IMG/VR virus record: IMGVR_UViG_3300047276_000715
Span: 1 to 62,480 of that record
Source: a virus
Strand: one strand, 5' to 3'
DNA: 62,480 nucleotides
Below are positions 62,050 through 62,480 of this stretch, in pieces. The notes beneath the pieces are model-generated. The model searched no databases, was not told the DNA's origin, and saw only the letters and a list, made by a program, of their open reading frames with translations. Within the stretch, counting starts at the first letter, position 1. Each line of letters begins with the position of its first letter. A program made the position numbers and the translations under genes.

Positions 62050-62480
62050 GAAGGACACACAGCTTCTAGACGAAGCATTCGATCGGTGGTGGTTCAATGA
62101 AGGCAGCGGAATGCCACCGCTGCCAGGCCAGGACCACGAAGAGCACGCCAAATCCATTGCTCGCATTGCGTGGCACAACGGTGCCTACGTCAAGCTCTAT
62201 CACACCCCACCCCCCAACCGAACCATGACAACTGACAACCCGATCACTCCGCCGCCAGAGCTGGTGGAGCAATGGATTGCCCAGATCTGGCACGAAGGCA
62301 CGCCAGTGAAAGTGGCAGCCAACGATCTGCACGTCGCCACCCAAGCCGCCCGCTGGGGCGCTGACCAGCAACTTGCAGAAGACGCAAAGTGGCTGGATCA
62401 CAATGCTCTGAATGAACCGCATTTGAGGATTACTCCAGTGGGCGAATCGCTAAAAGAAGCAATGCGTCCCAAGCCACCAA
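62042..62480 (+). CDS. Hypothetical protein, 3' truncated by window end
   Basis: An open frame from TTG 62042 (overlapping the nuclease stop) runs off the right edge. It joins two pieces that look like separate cyanophage modules: EAFDRWWFNEGSGMPPLPGQ with HAKSIARIAWHNGAYVK, and, from ATG 62224, MTTDNPITPPPELVEQWIAQ with ATQAARWGADQQLAEDAKWL. The second piece could be its own gene starting at 62224. Similar to modules in the first gene of the window (204-875). Unknown function. Confidence 0.55.
   Translation, partial: MTEKDTQLLDEAFDRWWFNEGSGMPPLPGQDHEEHAKSIARIAWHNGAYVKLYHTPPPNRTMTTDNPITPPPELVEQWIAQIWHEGTPVKVAANDLHVATQAARWGADQQLAEDAKWLDHNALNEPHLRITPVGESLKEAMRPKPP

Noticed and set aside
1-62480. 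Window as a closed circle joining both ends
   Set aside because: Joining the last base to the first continues the end frame into a poly-Leu reading and not the Ala-rich gene, so closure cannot be supported from this sequence.

Overview
The window reads as most of the genome of a tailed double-stranded DNA phage with a long non-contractile (siphovirus, lambda-type) tail that infects a unicellular cyanobacterium of the Synechococcus/Cyanobium kind. The cyanobacterial signals are a ThyX of the cyanobacterial form, a cyAbrB-like regulator, a host-like sigma-70 factor and a virion protein resembling those of cyanophages. No integrase, excisionase or CI-like repressor is visible, so a lytic lifestyle is likely. 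No DNA polymerase or RNA polymerase gene is visible, so it probably uses the host enzymes.

Layout. Positions 1-7.9 kb (plus): nucleotide and DNA metabolism (ThyX, SSB, dNMP kinase, RusA-like resolvase, MazG-like pyrophosphatase), cyAbrB-like protein, two tRNAs (Leu-UAA and a CAU tRNA) and a sigma factor. 7.9-10.2 kb (minus): dCTP deaminase and a lysis cassette with a two-domain endolysin. 10.3-10.9 kb (plus): an HNH/AP2 homing-type endonuclease between lysis and tail genes. 11-28.4 kb (minus): a lambda-ordered tail module (tail tube, G/GT frameshift pair, tape measure, M, L, K, I, J, tip) and head-tail connectors. 28.6-36.5 kb (minus): capsid, scaffold, portal, large terminase, small conserved proteins and an adenine methylase. 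36.5-38.4 kb: an intergenic region with a G-run tract and three families of direct repeats. 38.4-39.9 kb (minus): a RepL-like winged-helix protein and a small-terminase-like protein. 40-52.8 kb (minus): about 35 tiny tightly packed genes of unknown function, read from repeated near-consensus promoters, most followed by a 5' leader hairpin. 52.9-62.5 kb (plus): more small genes, an AcrVA2-like protein, a replication module (RHH protein, replisome organiser with internal iterons, DnaB helicase, zinc-finger protein) and a recombination module (ERF annealing protein, RecE-like nuclease). The first and last genes run off the window.

How the parts work together. Consensus host promoters (TTGACA, 17 bp, TATAAT) drive the small early genes and the replication genes. 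Structural genes instead tend to carry only a GCTANNNT element 22-28 bases before the start codon, with no visible -35 box. The phage sigma factor has a good region 2 but a poor region 4, so it is a plausible reader of these -10-only late promoters. Nucleotide genes (ThyX, Dcd, MazG, kinase) feed replication; ERF, exonuclease, SSB and RusA form a recombination pathway; TerS/TerL package DNA into an HK97-type capsid. Many small genes reported here are shorter than usual ORF cut-offs and were found by reading the sequence directly.
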